Origin: Pseudoflavonifractor intestinihominis
Lineage (GTDB): Bacteria > Bacillota > Clostridia > Oscillospirales > Oscillospiraceae
Length of the DNA stretch: 64,000 bases
Direction of reading: 5' to 3'
Assembly: GCF_040096055.1 (NCBI RefSeq)
Contig: NZ_JBBMFK010000004.1
Span: 124,001-188,000, forward strand
Positions 16,276 through 24,810 of this stretch are shown here, in pieces (the stretch's first letter is position 1; each line of letters starts with the position of its first letter). The translations under genes and the position numbers were made by a program. The notes under the pieces were generated by a model. It ran no database searches and was not told the origin of the DNA. It saw nothing but the letters and a program-made list of their open reading frames with translations.

Positions 16276-17004
16276 ATGGAGGAAAACAGAGCGCTCCTTC
16301 AGCGCTGGATTGACGAGAGCAGCCGGATCGTCTTTTTCGGCGGCGCCGGGGTGAGCACGGAGAGCGGCATTCCCGACTTCCGCAGCGTGGACGGCCTGTA
16401 CAACCAGCAGTACAAGTACCCGCCCGAGACCATCCTGAGCCACACCTTCTATGAGGCCCAGCCCGAGGAGTTCTTCCGGTTCTACCGGAACAAGATGCTC
16501 TTTCCCGACGCCCAGCCCAATGCCGCCCACAAAAAGCTGGCCGAGCTGGAGGCGGCGGGCAAGCTGACCGCCGTGGTCACCCAGAACATCGACGGCCTCC
16601 ACCAGAAGGCGGGCAGCAGGAACGTGCTGGAGCTCCACGGCTCGGTGCTGCGCAACTACTGCGAGAAGTGCGGCAAGTTCTTCTCCCTGGCGGACGTGAT
16701 GGCCTGTGACGGCGTGCCCCGCTGCGACAAGTGCGGCGGCCGGGTCAAGCCCGACGTGGTCCTCTATGAGGAGGCCCTGGACCAGGGAATCCTCACCGCC
16801 GCCCTGAAGGCCATAGAGCAGGCGGACATGCTCATCATCGGCGGAACCTCTCTGGCGGTCTATCCGGCGGCCAGCCTGGTGAACTATTACCGGGGCAATA
16901 AGCTGGTGCTCATCAACAAGAGCCCCACGCCTTACGACCGGAACGCCGACCTGGTCATCGCCGCCCCCATCGGCCAGGTGCTGGGCGGCATACAAGTGAA
17001 GTAA
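16276..17004 (+). CDS. cobB: Sir2 family NAD-dependent protein deacylase
   Basis: A 242-residue sirtuin that removes acyl groups from lysines using NAD. Visible motifs are GAGVSTESGIPDFRS (residues 23-37), TQNIDGLHQKAG in the NAD site, the catalytic His in ELHGS, and a four-Cys zinc site formed by CEKC and CDKC. GGTSLAVYPA and the NKSPTPYD segment complete the Rossmann part. The class III desuccinylase Tyr/Arg pair is not evident. It is a single gene between its own promoter and terminator, divergent from tetR. Confidence 0.95.
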   Translation: MEENRALLQRWIDESSRIVFFGGAGVSTESGIPDFRSVDGLYNQQYKYPPETILSHTFYEAQPEEFFRFYRNKMLFPDAQPNAAHKKLAELEAAGKLTAVVTQNIDGLHQKAGSRNVLELHGSVLRNYCEKCGKFFSLADVMACDGVPRCDKCGGRVKPDVVLYEEALDQGILTAALKAIEQADMLIIGGTSLAVYPAASLVNYYRGNKLVLINKSPTPYDRNADLVIAAPIGQVLGGIQVK

Positions 17005-17011
17005 AACCTGC

Positions 17012-17045
17012 GGGTGGACGGGCTCTTTGCCTGCCCACCCTTTTT
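17012..17045 (+). terminator. Terminator after the sirtuin gene
   Basis: GC-rich stem 17012-17023/17029-17040 with one small mismatch, followed by five T. Confidence 0.85.
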
Positions 17046-17046
17046 A

Positions 17047-17110
17047 TCAATAAATATTTATCGAAAAACAATAAAAATAGATTGACAAACAATATGACCG
17101 GCGCTATAAT
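17047..17110 (+). promoter_or_regulatory. Promoter and palindrome upstream of the DUF2975-HTH operon
   Basis: TTGACA (17082-17087), 17 bases, TATAAT (17105-17110). Upstream, 17047-17064 is an AT-rich palindrome with arms TCAATAAAT and ATTTATCGA matching at 8 of 9 positions, a possible operator for the HTH protein of the operon. Confidence 0.75.
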
Positions 17111-17137
17111 GGCCCCATCAGCAAGGAGGGATTTCCC

Positions 17138-17725
17138 ATGGAAAACTCAGCGGCCGCAAAGCTGGCCAAAATCCTGAACATCCTGGTGACCATCGCCTTT
17201 GTGTGCAATCTCCTGGCTCTGCCCCTGGTGCCCGGCCTGGTGGGCATCGCCTCGGAGGGCGGACTGAGATATTTTGCAGACTTTGTATCCCCAGGCAATC
17301 TGTCCGCCGGTACGCCCACAGCGGTGACGCTCTTCTTCGTGGTCTGCTGGCAGTACCTCACGCGTGTCTGGCGTACGCCTCACACCGCCGCCATCGCCGC
17401 CTTTCTCATGTTCTGCGGAGTGTGCACGGCCGTCATCCTATGGCAGGCCAGGCGGGTGCTGGGCACCATCCGGAGGGGCAATCCCTTCTGCCGGGACAAC
17501 GCCCGCAGCCTGAAGCGGGCGGCGGTGTGCTGCCTGGTCATCGCCCTGGTGGCCCTGGTCAGGACCATTTGGGCTGTGATTTTCTACCGCTCCGCCATCC
17601 CGGTATTCACCTACAACACCCTGTTTGTCCCCGTGTTCCTCATGGGCTTTCTGCTGTGCATGGTCATGTCCGCCCTCTTCCGCCAGGCCGCCGAGCTGAA
17701 GGAAGAGAACGACCTGACCATCTGA
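17138..17725 (+). CDS. DUF2975 family membrane protein
   Basis: A 195-residue integral membrane protein with four predicted helices (about 10-32, 62-80, 84-102, 125-180 as a pair) and the RRGNPFCRDNARSLK loop typical of DUF2975. Such genes are almost always paired with a small YozG-like HTH gene, as here 14 bases downstream. The pair is thought to act as a membrane-linked regulatory module; the signal is not known. Confidence 0.85.
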   Translation: MENSAAAKLAKILNILVTIAFVCNLLALPLVPGLVGIASEGGLRYFADFVSPGNLSAGTPTAVTLFFVVCWQYLTRVWRTPHTAAIAAFLMFCGVCTAVILWQARRVLGTIRRGNPFCRDNARSLKRAAVCCLVIALVALVRTIWAVIFYRSAIPVFTYNTLFVPVFLMGFLLCMVMSALFRQAAELKEENDLTI

Positions 17726-17739
17726 GGGAGGGGAGAGAC

Positions 17740-17958
17740 ATGCCCATTGTGGTCAATCTGGATGTGATGATGGCCAAGCGGAAGATGAGCCTGAGCGAGC
17801 TGGCCCAGCGGGTGGACCTGACCCTGGCCAACCTGTCGGTGCTCAAGAACAACCACGCCAAGGCGGTGCGGTTCACCACCCTGGAGGCCATCTGTAAGGC
17901 CCTGGACTGCCAGCCCGGGGACATTCTGGAGTATGTGCCGGAGGAGGGAGCGCAGTGA
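17740..17958 (+). CDS. Small Cro/Xre-type HTH regulator (YozG-like)
   Basis: A 72-residue single-domain DNA-binding protein. LSELAQRVDLTLANLSVLKN is the helix-turn-helix and LEAICKALDCQPGDILEY the closing helices, both typical of the family paired with DUF2975. It starts after GGGAGGGGAGAG and its stop overlaps the next gene start. Probably regulates its own operon through the upstream palindrome. Confidence 0.88.
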   Translation: MPIVVNLDVMMAKRKMSLSELAQRVDLTLANLSVLKNNHAKAVRFTTLEAICKALDCQPGDILEYVPEEGAQ

Positions 17959-18449
17959 GACGAATTTTGATGCTTCTGATGGCCCTGGCCGCCGTCATGC
18001 AGCTGGCCGGCTGCGCCCCCTGGCCATCCTCCGGGCTCAAGGGGGAGTTCTCCCGGACATTGGGGGTAAACCTGACCGACGGACACGTGGTCGAGGAGGA
18101 GGACACCCACGGCGGCTTTCTCGGCGACGGGGACACCACCCTAATACTTACCTTCACTGGGGAGAACCGGACTGCCCTGGAGAAAGAGATAGCCGGAGCC
18201 GACGGCTGGAAGGCTCTACCCCTGACGGAGAATCTGAATCGAGCGGTGTATGAGGACTATTTCGGGGGCCTGTGTGAGGACGTACCCCAGGACCTGACCG
18301 ACGGCTGGTACTATTTCCTGGACCGCCACAGTGAGGCGGAGGACCCGGAGGACGACAGCGGGCTCTTTGGGCGTGGCTCCTATAACTTCACTTTGGCAAT
18401 TTACGACAAGGAAAGCGGAGTTCTCTACTGCTATGAGCTGGACACATAG
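17955..18449 (+). CDS. Putative lipoprotein of the DUF2975-HTH operon
   Basis: A 164-residue protein beginning at a GTG that overlaps the HTH stop by four bases. It has a signal peptide with lipobox LAGC (Cys about residue 20), then an acidic soluble domain with no family I recognise. Segments such as GDGDTTLILTFTGEN and DGWYYFLDRHSEAED hint at a small beta-rich outer-surface domain. Coupling to the DUF2975 pair suggests a shared sensing or stress role. Confidence 0.7.
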   Translation: MRRILMLLMALAAVMQLAGCAPWPSSGLKGEFSRTLGVNLTDGHVVEEEDTHGGFLGDGDTTLILTFTGENRTALEKEIAGADGWKALPLTENLNRAVYEDYFGGLCEDVPQDLTDGWYYFLDRHSEAEDPEDDSGLFGRGSYNFTLAIYDKESGVLYCYELDT

Positions 18450-18521
18450 CGAATCGGCCCCATCAAGTGAAAAAATACACGAATAGAGAGAAAGTTTATG
18501 AAAAATTAAGGATTTTCCCCC

Positions 18522-18550
18522 TTGCAGGGAAATGGGAGATTCTCTATACT
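18522..18550 (+). promoter_or_regulatory. Promoter of the alpha/beta hydrolase gene
   Basis: TTGCAG (18522-18527), 17 bases, TATACT (18545-18550). Confidence 0.7.
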
Positions 18551-18609
18551 GAGGACATATTCTCGTGATTGCCGCAGCCTTGGGCTGCATCAGAAAGGAG
18601 GATCTACCC

Positions 18610-19248
18610 GTGCCCATCGTGTTCCTGCATGGACTGGGACAGAGACCTGAGGACTGGAATGCGGTTGTCAGCCGGCTGGACAAGGGGAGCCGGGCGCTGT
18701 GTCCGAATCTATATGCCCTGGAGCGGGAAGGGGAGGACTATTCTTCCCTCTATGGGGCGTTTGAACAATACTGTGACAGCCTGGAGGGGCCCCTGGACCT
18801 GTGCGGGCTGTCACTGGGGGGTGTGCTGGCCCTCCAGTACGCCGCGGAGCACCCCCAGCGGGTGAACAGCCTGGCCCTGATCGGCGCCCGGGCCTCCATG
18901 CCCAAGGTTCTGATGACGGTGCAGAACCTGCTGTTCCGGCTGATGCCCGCGGATTCCTTCCGGAAGCTGGGCTTGGAGAAGGGGACGGCCATCCGGCTGT
19001 GCGCCTCCATGGCGGATCTGGACCTGCGGCCGGAGCTGGAGCAGGTGGCCTGCCCGGTCCTGGTGCTCTGCGGCGAGCAGGACCGGGCCAACCGCCGGGC
19101 GGGGGAGGCGCTGGCGCGGATGCTGCCCCAGGCGGAGTTCCGGCTCATCGCCGAGGGTGGACACGAGTCCAATAAGGACGCCCCCGAGGCCCTGAGCGTG
19201 CTGCTCACCGACTTCTACAGGGGCCGCGCCGCGGTACAAAAGATATAA
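18610..19248 (+). CDS. Alpha/beta hydrolase
   Basis: A 212-residue serine hydrolase. FLHGLGQRPEDW gives the oxyanion-hole HG; GLSLGG is the nucleophile elbow; CGEQDRANR holds the acid residue and GGHESNKD the catalytic His. GTG 18610 is chosen because AAAGGAGG at 18594-18601 is correctly spaced, while the upstream in-frame ATG at 18565 has no such signal. The substrate is unknown; carboxylester or thioester cleavage is typical. Monocistronic. Confidence 0.88.
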   Translation: MPIVFLHGLGQRPEDWNAVVSRLDKGSRALCPNLYALEREGEDYSSLYGAFEQYCDSLEGPLDLCGLSLGGVLALQYAAEHPQRVNSLALIGARASMPKVLMTVQNLLFRLMPADSFRKLGLEKGTAIRLCASMADLDLRPELEQVACPVLVLCGEQDRANRRAGEALARMLPQAEFRLIAEGGHESNKDAPEALSVLLTDFYRGRAAVQKI

Positions 19249-19253
19249 AAAGC

Positions 19254-19294
19254 AAAAGGGCGCGGGCTGTGTGAACACAGCCCGCGCCCTTTTG
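19254..19294. terminator. Bidirectional terminator
   Basis: GC-rich perfect stem of about 18 bases flanked by AAAA and TTTT, between convergent genes. Confidence 0.88.
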
Positions 19295-19301
19295 CGCGTA
19301 T

Positions 19302-19634
19302 TTATAGTCCCACCCGGTAGAGGGGGATGGCGTTGATGACCGGCTCCTCATAGGGGTGGACCCGCTTGACGGCGGCGATGGTCTCGTCCACCCGCTCCGT
19401 CCGGCAGGTGACCTCTACCTTCAGTTCCGGCTGGGCGCTGATCTGGCCCTCACAGCCTAGATATGGGGTGGTGCCAGGCAGGGGCCGCCAGCAGCCGGTG
19501 ACCGGGGAATAGGACAGGCAGCAGTCGTAGTTTCCGATGTGCCCCGCGTCTACCTCCATCAGGGCCTGCCGGAGGTCGTCCAGGTGGGTCTCAGGGATAA
19601 AGATTTCCAGCTTGCAGTAGGGAAACTCCGTCAT
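19302..19634 (-). CDS. YqfO/NIF3-type CutA-like domain protein
   Basis: A 110-residue stand-alone version of the PII/CutA-like domain that is inserted in YqfO/NIF3 proteins. The blocks KLEIFIPETHLDDLRQAL, GHIGNYDCCLSY, GTTPYLG and HPYEEPVINAIPL match that family closely. It probably forms a trimer that binds a metal or nucleotide; the exact role is unknown. It is last in a minus-strand operon with the DUF5655, bcp and yaaA genes. Confidence 0.82.
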   Translation of the reverse strand: MTEFPYCKLEIFIPETHLDDLRQALMEVDAGHIGNYDCCLSYSPVTGCWRPLPGTTPYLGCEGQISAQPELKVEVTCRTERVDETIAAVKRVHPYEEPVINAIPLYRVGL

Positions 19635-19656
19635 GTGAGCCCCTCCTCCTAAAAAA

Positions 19657-20049
19657 TCACTTGCGCTGGGCAAAGTCCCAGGCCTCCCGCAGCCAGGACA
19701 GCAGCCGGCCGTCGACCTGCTCCGCCCTGTCCACCACCACGTGGTGGGTCCAGCGGTTGGGGTAGGGCTCCACGGCCACGGCAATGCGGGGGTCCGCCAC
19801 CTGATGGGACAGTCCGAAGGTGACCAGGATGCAGTGCTCCGGCCAGTCCTTTTTCCGCCGCACGGGCAGGGAGGCGGCGGCGAACAGATGCCGCCCGTAG
19901 AAGCTGATCTGGCTCTTCTGCACCTTGACCGAGGCCTGGGGAAAGGCGGCGTCCAGGGCGGTAAAAAGGGCCTCGTAGAGGGACAGCTCCAGGGGCCTGC
20001 CGTCAAAGTAGAACAGCAGGTCGGCGGCGTAGTGCGGGGAACAGTTCAC
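19657..20049 (-). CDS. DUF5655 domain protein
   Basis: A 130-residue soluble protein matching DUF5655: FDGRPLELSLYEALFTALD at the N-terminus, KSQISFYGRHLFAAAS in the middle and WTHHVVVDRAEQVDGRLLSWLREAW at the end. Members resemble DUF1801-like uptake or binding domains; no enzymatic residues are obvious. Operon context links it with peroxide-stress genes. Confidence 0.75.
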   Translation of the reverse strand: MNCSPHYAADLLFYFDGRPLELSLYEALFTALDAAFPQASVKVQKSQISFYGRHLFAAASLPVRRKKDWPEHCILVTFGLSHQVADPRIAVAVEPYPNRWTHHVVVDRAEQVDGRLLSWLREAWDFAQRK

Positions 20050-20073
20050 GGCAGGCGCCTCCTCCCGGAAGAA

Positions 20074-20538
20074 TCACTGTCCGGACTTCAGGTAGTCCAG
20101 GATCTCAGCGGCGTTGGTGTCCGGCTTCACCTTGGGTATGGCCTTCTCGATGACGCCGTTTCCGTCGATGACATAGGTGGTGCGCACCACGCCCATGGAC
20201 ACCTTGCCGTAGAGCTTTTTCTCCTGCCACACGTCGTAGGCCTGAATGGCGGCCAGCTCCGGGTCGGAGAGGAGGATGAAGGGCAGGCTGTACTTGTCGG
20301 CGAACTTCCGGTGGGAGGCGGCGGAGTCCTTGCTCACGCCGATGACCGGCACGCCCAGCCGCGCAAACTCACCGTAGGCGGCGGCAAAGGCACAGGCCTG
20401 TCTGGTGCAGCCCGGGGTGTTGTCCTTGGGGTAGAAGTAGAGCACCACTCTCTTCCCCGCAAAGTCGGACAGGGAGACGGGGTTGCCGTCCTGGTCGGGC
20501 AGGGTGAAGGCAGGGGCTTTGGTTCCGGCTTCCAGCAT
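20074..20538 (-). CDS. bcp: Thiol peroxidase of the Bcp/PrxQ type
   Basis: A 154-residue peroxiredoxin reducing H2O2 and organic peroxides with thioredoxin. The active site reads YPKDNTPGCTRQACAF: the peroxidatic Cys lies in PGCT and a resolving Cys five residues later, the PrxQ arrangement. GVSKDSAASHRKFADKY and TYVIDGNG are family blocks. It starts one base after the yaaA stop, within an AGGAG-containing end, so the two peroxide-defence genes are co-translated. Confidence 0.95.
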   Translation of the reverse strand: MLEAGTKAPAFTLPDQDGNPVSLSDFAGKRVVLYFYPKDNTPGCTRQACAFAAAYGEFARLGVPVIGVSKDSAASHRKFADKYSLPFILLSDPELAAIQAYDVWQEKKLYGKVSMGVVRTTYVIDGNGVIEKAIPKVKPDTNAAEILDYLKSGQ

Positions 20539-20539
20539 A

Positions 20540-21289
20540 TCAGGTTGCTCCTTTCAAAAAGACAAAGTGGTTTTCATCGGAATGGACGGGGGAGAAGGCG
20601 TAGCCCAGGCCGGCGAAGTCCCGCAGGTCCTCCGCCCGCTCCACGCGGTTTTCCGCCATCCAGCGGACCATCTGGCCCCGGGCCATCTTGCAGGCGGTGC
20701 CTTTTTCCAGCACCTTCCCGCCCTTCTCCTCGCCGAAGGTGCAGGTGAGGAAGCGGACCTGGGGGGGCAGGTGGGGCTCCACCGCCCGGCTGTACTCCTT
20801 GGAGGCCAGGTTGACCACCAGGCCGGTCTCCGCCGCCAGAGCCTCCGCCAGCGCGCCGCCCCAGAAGGCATACAGGTCCCGGCAGCCGTCCACGGACAGC
20901 CGGGCCTGCATCTCCAGCCGGTAGGGGACCACGCCGTCAAAGGGGCGCAGCAGCCCGTAAAACCCGGAGAGAATGCGCAGATGGTCCCGGATGTAGTCCA
21001 GGTGGCCCGTCTCAAAGACGGTGGGGGCCATGTAGCGGTACTGGATGCCCTCGTAGGACAGGACGGCGGGGGTCAGGTTCCGCTCCAGGTCCATGGCCGC
21101 CAGCCGCTCCACATTGAGGGCGGCGATGGCGTCGTTGCACTTCCAGAGGGCCTGGAGCGCCGCTGGGGACATGGTCCGGAGGACGGAGAGCAGCCGCTCT
21201 GTCCGGGGCAGAAAGGCGGGCAGACTTTCCGGCGGAAAGCTGTCCGTGTCCACAATCATTTTCTTGGCCGGTGAGATGATGATCCGCAT
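20540..21289 (-). CDS. yaaA: Peroxide stress protein YaaA
   Basis: A 249-residue UPF0246 protein. In E. coli YaaA lowers free iron under H2O2 stress and binds DNA. The start MRIIISPAKKM and later ALNVERLAAM, YEGIQYRY, LSGFYGLLRPFDGVVPYRLEM and NLASKEYSRAV segments are diagnostic. It opens the operon that continues with bcp. The divergent marR gene starts 171 bases away. Confidence 0.95.
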   Translation of the reverse strand: MRIIISPAKKMIVDTDSFPPESLPAFLPRTERLLSVLRTMSPAALQALWKCNDAIAALNVERLAAMDLERNLTPAVLSYEGIQYRYMAPTVFETGHLDYIRDHLRILSGFYGLLRPFDGVVPYRLEMQARLSVDGCRDLYAFWGGALAEALAAETGLVVNLASKEYSRAVEPHLPPQVRFLTCTFGEEKGGKVLEKGTACKMARGQMVRWMAENRVERAEDLRDFAGLGYAFSPVHSDENHFVFLKGAT

Positions 21290-21387
21290 GGCAGGACTCC
21301 TTGTATGGGATGGGCTGAGGTGAATGTGTCTGCTGACAGGATACCACAAAGCGGCCCGGCTTTCAAATGGCAATGTGGGGCGGGGGC

Positions 21388-21443
21388 TTGACAACGGCAT
21401 GGACCGGACTATAATAAGCATCGATATAATAAGAAAGCTTATT
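21388..21443 (+). promoter_or_regulatory. marR promoter with repeated AATAAG operator
   Basis: TTGACA (21388-21393), 16 bases, TATAAT (21410-21415). Just downstream is the dyad AATAAG-aaag-CTTATT at 21428-21443. The nine bases TATAATAAG occur twice, at 21410 and 21425, so a second partial site covers the -10. Autorepression by the MarR product is likely. Confidence 0.7.
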
Positions 21444-21459
21444 ATTCGGGAGAACAGAC

Positions 21460-21891
21460 ATGGAATCACTGCACTATCTGCTGATGAAGACCCACACCAA
21501 TCTGAACCGCTGGATTTTGAACGAGGCGGCGGCCATGGGCCTGTCGCCGGGGCAGCCCAAGGTACTGGAGTGCCTGATGGGGCAGGGGGAGAGCAACCAG
21601 AAGGCCATTGCCGCCTTCTGCGAGATCGAGCAGGCCACGGTGGGCAGCATCCTGCTGCGCATGGAGCGGGACGGGCTGGTGCGCCGGACCCAGCGGGACG
21701 GCAACCGCCGGTCCCTGTACGTGTCCCTGACGCCGGAGGGCCGGCGGATGGGGGAACGGATGGCGGAGATTTTCCGCAGGGCCGACGCCCAGGCGGCTGC
21801 CGGACTGACGCCGGAGGAGCAGGACCAGCTGCGGGTCCTGCTGGAGAAGGTATACGGGTCCGTGTCGCCCGAGAGAAGGAGAAATGGATAA
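21460..21891 (+). CDS. MarR family transcriptional regulator
   Basis: A 143-residue winged-helix repressor. QKAIAAFCEIEQATVGSILLRMERDGLVRR is the reader helix and wing region and DGNRRSLYVSLTPEGRRMGERM the wing and dimer helix. Its stop overlaps the start of the YczE-like membrane protein gene by one base, so the regulator and the membrane protein form one unit. A likely operator sits over its own promoter. Ligand unknown. Confidence 0.92.
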   Translation: MESLHYLLMKTHTNLNRWILNEAAAMGLSPGQPKVLECLMGQGESNQKAIAAFCEIEQATVGSILLRMERDGLVRRTQRDGNRRSLYVSLTPEGRRMGERMAEIFRRADAQAAAGLTPEEQDQLRVLLEKVYGSVSPERRRNG

Positions 21892-22550
21892 TGGACACAG
21901 AACTTCGGAGCAAGATCACATCCTATGTCAAGCGGTACATCCTGCTGTGCGTGGGCCTGACCATCATGGCCTTCGGCGTGGCGTTTTCCATCAAGGCGGG
22001 GCTGGGCACCTCCCCCATCTCCAGCCTGCCCTACGTCATCAGCGAGTTCACCCCCCTCACCGTGGGGACCGCCACCATCGCCATGCACGTCACCCTGATT
22101 GTGCTGCAGATCCTGCTGCTGCGCAGGCAGTACGACCCCATCCAGCTGATCCAGCTGCCGGTGGCCCTGATCTTCGGCGCCCTGACCGACTTCAGTGTTT
22201 GGGCCCTCCAGGGCATTACCTGCACCTCCTACCCCATGGCGTGGGTGCTGTGCGTGGTGGGCATCCTGCTGGTGGGCGTGGGCGTCAGCTTTGAGGTCAC
22301 CGCCGGGGTGGTCACCCTGGCCGGCGAGGGCATGGTCCTGGCCGTGTGCAAGGCGTTCCACGTGAAGTTCGCCAACGCCAAGGTGGGCTTTGACGTGACG
22401 CTGGTGGTGCTGGCCACCATCCTGTCCTTCCTGTTCCTGGGGAAGCTGACCGGCGTCCGGGAGGGCACGGTGGCGGCCGCCATCTGCGTGGGCCTCACCG
22501 CCAAGCAGGTGAACAAGCCCATGAAGCGGTTTGCCCAGCGGTACCTCTGA
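21891..22550 (+). CDS. YczE/YitT-like integral membrane protein
   Basis: A 219-residue protein with five or six membrane helices. GVAFSIKAGLGTSPISSLPYVIS at residues 26-48 (glycine-rich, after the first helix) and GVGVSFEVTAGVVTLAGEGMV are characteristic of the YczE/DUF6198 family. Function is not established; members are often next to MarR or TetR genes, which fits a regulated transporter or exporter of a small molecule. Confidence 0.8.
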   Translation: MDTELRSKITSYVKRYILLCVGLTIMAFGVAFSIKAGLGTSPISSLPYVISEFTPLTVGTATIAMHVTLIVLQILLLRRQYDPIQLIQLPVALIFGALTDFSVWALQGITCTSYPMAWVLCVVGILLVGVGVSFEVTAGVVTLAGEGMVLAVCKAFHVKFANAKVGFDVTLVVLATILSFLFLGKLTGVREGTVAAAICVGLTAKQVNKPMKRFAQRYL

Positions 22551-22642
22551 CCGGGGACGGCTTGCCCCGGTGGCCGGGCTGTGGTACAATCGGAGGCGGG
22601 GCCAAGCCCCTGTCAGACACACAGCGCCGGGAGGACAGAGAG

Positions 22643-23218
22643 ATGGACGGCAGATATATCGCCTTTGACGTGGAGACGCCCAATTACGCCAACGACCGCA
22701 TGAGCGCCATCGGCATCACGGTGGTGGAGGCGGGGGAGATCGCCGGGGAGTACTACACGCTGGTGAACCCGGAGGAGCCCTTTGCTCCGTTCAACATGGC
22801 CCTGACGGGCATCACCCCCCAGATGGTGGCGGACAAGCCCACATTTCCCGAGCTGTGGCGGGAGATCGCCCCGGTGATGGACAGCGGCCTGCTCATCGCC
22901 CACAACGCCCCCTTTGACATGTCGGTGCTGGCCAAGTGCCTGCGGGACTACGGTATCCGCTGGCGTCCCACGGTGCCCTACGCCTGCACCTGCCAGATGA
23001 GCCGCCGCCTGCTGCCCCAGCTGCCCAACCACAAGCTGAACACGGTGAGCGACTATCTGGGCCTGGAACTGGACCACCACCACGCCGGCAGCGACAGCCT
23101 GGCCTGCGGGGAGATCCTGCTCCACCACCTGGAGTCAGGGGCCAGCGTGGCGCCCTTTGTCCGCACCTACGACATGGAGCGCCTGTGCACCGCCAAAGCG
23201 GGCGGACGGCGGAGATAA
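22643..23218 (+). CDS. DEDDh 3'-5' exonuclease (DNA polymerase III epsilon-like)
   Basis: A 191-residue exonuclease-only protein. The acidic catalytic residues are visible in AFDVETPN (Exo I), HNAPFDMSVL (Exo II) and HHHAGSDSLA (Exo III with the His of DEDDh). It is not fused to PolC or a helicase, so it is one of the stand-alone repair or RNA-trimming forms. RBS GGGAGGACAGAG precedes the ATG. Confidence 0.9.
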   Translation: MDGRYIAFDVETPNYANDRMSAIGITVVEAGEIAGEYYTLVNPEEPFAPFNMALTGITPQMVADKPTFPELWREIAPVMDSGLLIAHNAPFDMSVLAKCLRDYGIRWRPTVPYACTCQMSRRLLPQLPNHKLNTVSDYLGLELDHHHAGSDSLACGEILLHHLESGASVAPFVRTYDMERLCTAKAGGRRR

Positions 23219-23225
23219 GAGAAAA

Positions 23226-23261
23226 AAGCGGCCGGACAGCTGAAGGGCTGTCCGGCCGCTT
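23226..23261. terminator. Bidirectional terminator
   Basis: Fifteen-base perfect stem 23226-23240/23247-23261 between convergent genes. Confidence 0.82.
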
Positions 23262-23268
23262 GGCCTGT

Positions 23269-23913
23269 TCAGACATAAAATTCCGCCATATCGTCCAGCC
23301 GCAGGCAGGCCAGCTGCCGGCACTCGCTGGGGTTGCCGCAGCCGCAGTCGATGTCGATGATCCCGTCCCCGTGCCAGATGGTCAGGGGGTCGTACATGTG
23401 GCCGGTGAGGAAGCAGGTGGGGGTGTGGCCCACAATGGCGGTGCGGCCGGGCAGGGGCGCGGGGGCGTCCGGCTCCGGCCGGTCCCAGATCCGGCGGTAG
23501 GGGTCCTCCGACGGCATGCCGTGGACCAGGTGAAAGGCCCGGTCCCCCACGTTCAGGTCCAGGTGGTCGGGCAGGCCGGACAGGAATTTGAGGATCTCCC
23601 ACCGCTCCCGGGGGGAGCAGAGGTAGACCAGGTGGCGGTAGGTGCGGCTGCCGCCGTTCTGCTGCCAGAGGGCCCGGCTGCCGTAGACGCTGTTGGGCCC
23701 CAGGGTGTCCAGGCACATCTGCTCGTGGTTGCCCAGCAGCATATGGATGTTGTCCGCCGCCATGATCTCCCGGAGCAGGGCCACGCCGCCGGGGCTGCGG
23801 TCGATGACGTCCCCGATGATATACAGCGTATCCCGGCCGGAGAACTGGATCTTGTCCAGCATGGCGTGGAAACGGCCCTCCTCGCCGTGGAGGTCGGACA
23901 TGCAGTAGATCAT
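23269..23913 (-). CDS. Metallophosphoesterase (PrpE/ApaH-like)
   Basis: A 214-residue two-metal phosphatase. DLHGEEGRF, GDVIDRSPGGVALL and LLGNHEQM supply the metal ligands, with further His in VHGMPSEDP and VGHTPT. These are features of PPP-family serine/threonine phosphatases and diadenosine tetraphosphatases. Whether it works on phosphoproteins or Ap4A cannot be read. A short gap separates it from the upstream flavodoxin-ferredoxin gene. Confidence 0.9.
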   Translation of the reverse strand: MIYCMSDLHGEEGRFHAMLDKIQFSGRDTLYIIGDVIDRSPGGVALLREIMAADNIHMLLGNHEQMCLDTLGPNSVYGSRALWQQNGGSRTYRHLVYLCSPRERWEILKFLSGLPDHLDLNVGDRAFHLVHGMPSEDPYRRIWDRPEPDAPAPLPGRTAIVGHTPTCFLTGHMYDPLTIWHGDGIIDIDCGCGNPSECRQLACLRLDDMAEFYV

Positions 23914-23952
23914 GCGATCAGCTCCTCTGAGGGGCGGGTCTCCCGGCGGAGA

Positions 23953-24708
23953 CTAGCCCTGGTAGTCGGGGCACTGGTAGCGGGGCTTGCCCTGGCTGGC
24001 CTTGCCGTACTCAATGGCGCCGGTGGGACAGCCGCAGATGCAGGCCATACAGTGGGTGCACCGGTCGCCCCACACCGGCACGCCCTGCTCCATACGGATG
24101 TTGCCCAGGGGGCAGGCCGCCGCGCACTTGCCGCAGGAGACGCAGCTGCCCGCCACATGGAAGGGGGCGGCCTTCACGTTGAAGCGGTAGAACAGGGTGT
24201 TGACCAGGCCGGATTTGAGCCGGTCCGCAGCTCCGGCCTTCCGGGCGGGGAACTTCTCGCCCCGCTGGATGTACCCCGCCCCCTGCTCCAGCACGGGGCG
24301 GGCGGCGGCGATGATGCCCAGGGCCTCCTTCCGCTCCGGTGCGTTGAACATGGCGATATAGTTCTCCGGCATGACCACCGTCAGGGTGCCCCGGCAGCGG
24401 AGGCCCTTTTCCTGGCAGAGGGCGCGGTTCTTGTCGGCGGCGCTGCCGGTGTCCCCGCCGCAGGTCATGACAAAATAGGCGTCCCGGCTGCCGGAGAAGC
24501 GGCCGGCGCGGATAAAGTCGGCGAACACCCGGGGGATCTGCCAGCTGTAGGTGGGGCAGACAAAGACCCACGGCTTGGCAGAGGACAGCTCCACCGCCAC
24601 GCCGTCCCGGATGAAATGAAAGGCGTCGGTGCAGTGGTCTCCCAGCTTGTCGGCCAGCATGCGGGCACAGTAGCGGCTGTTTCCGGTACCGGTAAAGTAG
24701 ACGATCAC
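23953..24708 (-). CDS. EFR1-type flavodoxin-ferredoxin fusion
   Basis: A 251-residue electron-transfer protein. The N-terminus YFTGTGNSRYCA is a flavodoxin phosphate-binding loop. The C-terminus has two 4Fe-4S sites, CVSCGKCAAACP and CTHCMACICGCP. Proteins of this EFR1 layout are common in anaerobes and pass electrons between pools; the partner is unknown. ATG 24708 follows a GGAGGGACC site. Confidence 0.9.
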   Translation of the reverse strand: MIVYFTGTGNSRYCARMLADKLGDHCTDAFHFIRDGVAVELSSAKPWVFVCPTYSWQIPRVFADFIRAGRFSGSRDAYFVMTCGGDTGSAADKNRALCQEKGLRCRGTLTVVMPENYIAMFNAPERKEALGIIAAARPVLEQGAGYIQRGEKFPARKAGAADRLKSGLVNTLFYRFNVKAAPFHVAGSCVSCGKCAAACPLGNIRMEQGVPVWGDRCTHCMACICGCPTGAIEYGKASQGKPRYQCPDYQG

Positions 24709-24810
24709 AGATGGTCCCTCCTCTGGCGGTCAGCTTCCATCCCGACGGGAAAGCGCCGCCCTGTGATGTCTCCAGTATAACAGACTTTTGCCCCGCAGGG
24801 AACAAGAAAA

